Below are positions 61,680 through 64,000 of a stretch of 64,000 nt of DNA, one piece after another. The notes beneath the pieces are model-generated. The model did no database searches, was not told the origin of the DNA, and worked only from the letters and a program-made list of their open reading frames with translations. The translations under genes were made by a program, and so were the position numbers. This DNA is from Paenibacillus piscarius (GTDB lineage: Bacteria > Bacillota > Bacilli > Paenibacillales > Paenibacillaceae), in assembly GCF_022234545.1 (NCBI RefSeq), contig NZ_JAIEUI010000018.1, forward strand, positions 62,001-126,000, written 5' to 3'. Position 1 is the stretch's first letter. Each line of letters starts with the position of its first letter.

Positions 61680-63638
61680 CTATTTCTCCTCTTCAGCAAG
61701 TGTGATGCTCAGTCCCTCAACATGCCTTTTGCCCATCAGCTTACGCTTCTTCCGGTTCTCCTTGCTCTCAAAAACGATATCGAGATCGTAATCCTCCGGA
61801 TACAGCTCATCTTTGGACAGGTACGGCTTCAGCCGCTTGTGATTCACAGTCAGTTTCTGCTTCTGGACCATCACGCCGACCATGCCCCGGCTGTCCTTCT
61901 TCGCATAGACAATGCCGGTACGACCGAGCGGGCTGACATAGACGGCATCGCCAACTTCATATTCCCGCCTGCTCTTCTCTGCTATCTCTGCCTGACTATT
62001 TGGCGGCAACGACTTATCCGCTCCTCCCACTTCTCTTGCTTCGGCTGCACCCGCTTCAGGCCTGCTCTCCCTTCTGGCAGCACTCTTCCAAGGGTCATAG
62101 CTGCCCTTATGGCCCTGCTGCTGCGCCACAAGCTCCCTCGCCCGTTCAATAACCGGCCTCACGATCCCCAGCTTCTCAGCAATCTGCAGCGCATAACTCT
62201 CGCCGGCTTCGCCAATAGTCAGTTTGTACAGCGGCTGGAGCGTATGCTTGTCGAACTCCATCCGCGCGTTCTCGAACCCTCCGGTTGCGGCGGCAAAAGC
62301 CTTCAGCTCATTGAAATGAGTAGTCACGATCATATTGGCGCCTCTGCGGTTCAGCTCCTCCAGAATGGCAATCGATAAAGCGAAGCCTTCACCGGGATCG
62401 GTCCCGGCGGCCAGCTCATCAATCAGCAGCAGCACTCCCCTGCCTGCTTCGGTAAGCATCCCTTCAATGCTTTTCATTTGTGCCGAGAAGGTGCTAAGCG
62501 ACTGGGTCAGGCTCTGGCCGTCTCCGATCACACTCATCACATTCCTGAACACGGCGAAGTCACTGCCGGGCTGGACCGGAATGAGCAGGCCGGACTGCAC
62601 CATCAGGGAGAGCAGACCCAATGTTTTGAGCACAACCGTCTTACCGCCGGTATTAGGTCCAGTCACAATCAGAGACTTATACCCCTGCCCGAATTCTAGA
62701 CTGACCGGCACCATATCCTTCAGCAGCGGGTGTCTCCCCCCGTTCATCCTCAGATAGCCTCGCTCGTTCAAAGCGACCCGGATAGCATCCAACCCCTGCG
62801 CATACTTCCCTTTGGCAAAAATAAAGTCATACATGCCCGCAATCTCAATGTTCTGCCTGAGGGCTGCCTGCTCCTGCTCTAACAGCCCGGTCAGCATACT
62901 GAGGATGATCCCCTCTTCACGGGCTTCCTCTGCGGTTAACAGCTCAATCTCGCTCTGAAGAGATGCTGACTCGTCCGGTTCCACGAACACCGTCTGTCCG
63001 CTGGTAGACTGGTCCAGCACCGTCCCTTTAATCTGCTTGTGATACTCCCGCTTCACCGGAATCACATAGCGCCCGTTCCTCACACTGACCAGACTCTCCT
63101 GCAGAATGGCTTTATGCCGGTTCATAATGCTCTCCAGCTTCCGGTTCAGCCGCTCCTTGGCCACGCCCAGGCGCTTGCGCACCCGCTCCAGCCCTTTACT
63201 GGCCCCGGTCTCAATAACGCCCAGCCGGATACAGCGGTCGATCTCCTCCTTAACCGTCTTCAGCTCCTGCAGTGAAAACCCGTAAGCGGCTATACGTGGG
63301 GCTGTCTGCTCCTTGGAGGCCATGTATTTCCTTAGCTGCGCACAGCTGTTCAGGAACTGGGAGACGGCTGTGAAATCCTGCTCATTATACATATATCCGG
63401 TCCCCAGCAGCGACAGCACCCATTCAATGCCCTCCAGTGAAGGAATAGGCACACTCGCCCCGCGCATTAGCAGCTCCTTCGCTTCCTCCACCTCCTCCAG
63501 AGCCCGTTGGATAGCCGGAAGATAGGTCATTGGGGCAAGCTCACTCACATATTTTCTTCCTTCATAGGACACCGCATGGCGCATCAGTTCCTGCCGGACC
63601 GTCTCATATTCCAGCGTATGCAGACTTTGGGTATTCAT
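61680..63638 (-). CDS. MutS2-family ATPase lacking the Smr domain
   Basis: A 652-residue MutS2-type ATPase. Full MutS2 (about 785 residues in B. subtilis) acts on DNA recombination and, as shown in recent work, on collided ribosomes. Present here: lever/core helices, Walker A G327-PNTGGK-T334, Walker B LLLIDE near 403-408 followed by AAGTDPGEG, and THFNELK. After a KOW-like segment (VGDAVYVSPLGRTGIVYAKK, about 560-610) the chain ends about 30 residues later at ITLAEEEK; the C-terminal Smr nuclease domain with its DLRG-type motif is absent. The ATG at 63636-63638 follows GGGAGG; longer frames to 63773 run through two terminators and are rejected. A structured leader with a tiny reading frame precedes it. 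Confidence 0.85.
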   Translation of the reverse strand: MNTQSLHTLEYETVRQELMRHAVSYEGRKYVSELAPMTYLPAIQRALEEVEEAKELLMRGASVPIPSLEGIEWVLSLLGTGYMYNEQDFTAVSQFLNSCAQLRKYMASKEQTAPRIAAYGFSLQELKTVKEEIDRCIRLGVIETGASKGLERVRKRLGVAKERLNRKLESIMNRHKAILQESLVSVRNGRYVIPVKREYHKQIKGTVLDQSTSGQTVFVEPDESASLQSEIELLTAEEAREEGIILSMLTGLLEQEQAALRQNIEIAGMYDFIFAKGKYAQGLDAIRVALNERGYLRMNGGRHPLLKDMVPVSLEFGQGYKSLIVTGPNTGGKTVVLKTLGLLSLMVQSGLLIPVQPGSDFAVFRNVMSVIGDGQSLTQSLSTFSAQMKSIEGMLTEAGRGVLLLIDELAAGTDPGEGFALSIAILEELNRRGANMIVTTHFNELKAFAAATGGFENARMEFDKHTLQPLYKLTIGEAGESYALQIAEKLGIVRPVIERARELVAQQQGHKGSYDPWKSAARRESRPEAGAAEAREVGGADKSLPPNSQAEIAEKSRREYEVGDAVYVSPLGRTGIVYAKKDSRGMVGVMVQKQKLTVNHKRLKPYLSKDELYPEDYDLDIVFESKENRKKRKLMGKRHVEGLSITLAEEEK

Positions 63639-63671
63639 TGGTATTCCTCCCTCAGGTGTGATTCCTAACGC

Positions 63672-63712
63672 AAAAAAAGGGCGAAGACCGCCACTACGGC
63701 AGTCTTCGCCCT
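63672..63712 (-). terminator. Leader terminator T2, just upstream of the MutS2 paralogue
   Basis: Fifteen-base-pair stem AGGGCGAAGACTGCC / GGCGGTCTTCGCCCT (one mismatch position) with a 5-nt loop, followed by TTTTTTT on the minus strand. It lies 34 bp before the start codon and would block expression unless bypassed. Confidence 0.9.
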
Positions 63713-63748
63713 CCATTGATGGTATTCTCCCCTTTGGCTGCTGAAAGC

Positions 63749-63777
63749 AGAAAAACCGTGCTGCAAAGAGCACGGTT
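63749..63777 (-). terminator. Leader terminator T1
   Basis: Perfect 9-bp stem AACCGTGCT / AGCACGGTT with a 6-nt loop, followed by TTTCT on the minus strand. It precedes T2 by about 40 bp. Confidence 0.85.
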
Positions 63778-63958
63778 GATCACAAAGAGAACAATAGCCG
63801 TAAAGAGGCCATCATGACGCTTCGCGTGTGTTCTTAACTAAATCATTCATTCCTGCAGCCCGCTCTGAGAAGAGGTGCCAAGGCACACTCTAACAAGACA
63901 TGCCCCTGTAAAATATAGGAACATGCAGCGGTTCACCATCAGAATGATATGAAATTGC

Positions 63959-63982
63959 TTAGTTAAGAACGCTCACCGACAT
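63959..63982 (-). CDS. Leader peptide, seven residues (MSVSVLN)
   Basis: ATG TCG GTG AGC GTT CTT AAC TAA, preceded by AAAGGGGA at 7 nt spacing, a good ribosome site. The last four codons, including the stop, are exactly the 5' arm of the 12-bp leader stem, so a ribosome stalled here would open that stem. Such short frames precede erm, ABC-F and other antibiotic-induced genes. No family exists for so short a peptide; its significance rests on position. Confidence 0.6.
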   Translation of the reverse strand: MSVSVLN

Positions 63983-64000
63983 CAAAATTTCCCCTTTAGT

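Larger units (their letters stand above)
63639..64000 (-). ncRNA. Structured leader (attenuator) of the MutS2 paralogue
   Basis: On the minus strand the leader contains a seven-codon frame (63959-63982), a perfect 12-bp stem GTTCTTAACTAA (63959-63970, reading the end of that frame) / TTAGTTAAGAAC (63830-63841), inner helices CATTC/GAATG and CCGCT/AGCGG, two local hairpins (CATGTTCC/GGGGCATG and AGAG-t-GTGCC/GGCACCTCT), then two intrinsic terminators. This is the layout of drug-induced attenuators. An unrelated small RNA ended by the first terminator is the main alternative. Confidence 0.6.

Noticed and set aside
63639..63773. Longer start for the MutS2 paralogue (45 extra codons)
   Set aside because: The extra codons lie inside terminators T1 and T2; the start at 63638 has a good ribosome site.
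1..64000. tRNA, rRNA and insertion sequences
   Set aside because: No cloverleaf, rRNA segment or transposase was recognised anywhere in the window.

Overview
The window looks like a Paenibacillus (Bacillota) chromosome close to the replication origin. The evidence is the conserved order mazG-like / yybS / gdpP / rplI / dnaB / purA / walRKHIJ / htrC, a later rlmH, strong AGGAGG-type ribosome sites, an SLH-anchored protein and many lipoproteins. Almost every gene lies on the minus strand. The core is fairly GC-rich; the stretch from about 0.94 to 8.6 kb is clearly AT-rich.

Layout. 1-932: start of an exported serine hydrolase and its upstream region. 933-8616: an AT-rich island inserted at the 3' end of rlmH, flanked by a 16-bp direct repeat carrying the last codons of rlmH, with an internal copy of the element end near 6.6 kb. 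This resembles the target choice of staphylococcal SCC elements, but no recombinase is visible. Its cargo reads as a defence/stress set: a HipA-like kinase with a DUF3037 partner, a DUF2971 protein with a zinc-ribbon protein, HEPN-like proteins, an Mrr-type nuclease, and plus-strand gene relics. 8.6-9.1 kb: rlmH. 9.2-16.7 kb: a tandem duplication of a BlaI/BlaR1-type signalling cassette whose sensor domain resembles the exported protein encoded next to it. 16.9-23.7 kb: a PAP2 phosphatase/beta-strand/SLH surface protein, then a membrane AraC regulator with a solute-binding lipoprotein. 23.8-28.9 kb: a five-gene Nik-type metal ABC importer behind a Fur-like box. 29-33.1 kb: ArsR-like repressor with a divergent MFS exporter, a CxxH/CxxC small protein, and oligoendopeptidase F. 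33.2-33.6 kb: six tandem palindromic repeats. 33.7-39.8 kb: cydABDC behind two Rex-like boxes. 39.9-42.6 kb: ydjO, a cold-shock gene, htrC and a small orphan. 42.6-48.1 kb: the wal operon. 48.2-61.4 kb: M23 peptidase, purA, dnaB, rplI, gdpP, yybS, a CBS protein, an LCP protein and a solute-binding lipoprotein. 61.7-64 kb: a MutS2 paralogue without its Smr nuclease domain, preceded by a structured leader with a seven-codon reading frame and two terminators.

How it fits together. The wal genes, M23 peptidase and LCP protein serve cell-wall homeostasis. dnaB and rplI serve replication and translation, and GdpP degrades c-di-AMP. cydABDC is the low-oxygen terminal oxidase with its assembly exporter. 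The least explained parts are the MutS2 leader, the duplicated BlaR1-like cassette and the rlmH island. All assignments rest on reading the sequence and on remembered family motifs; no database search was run.
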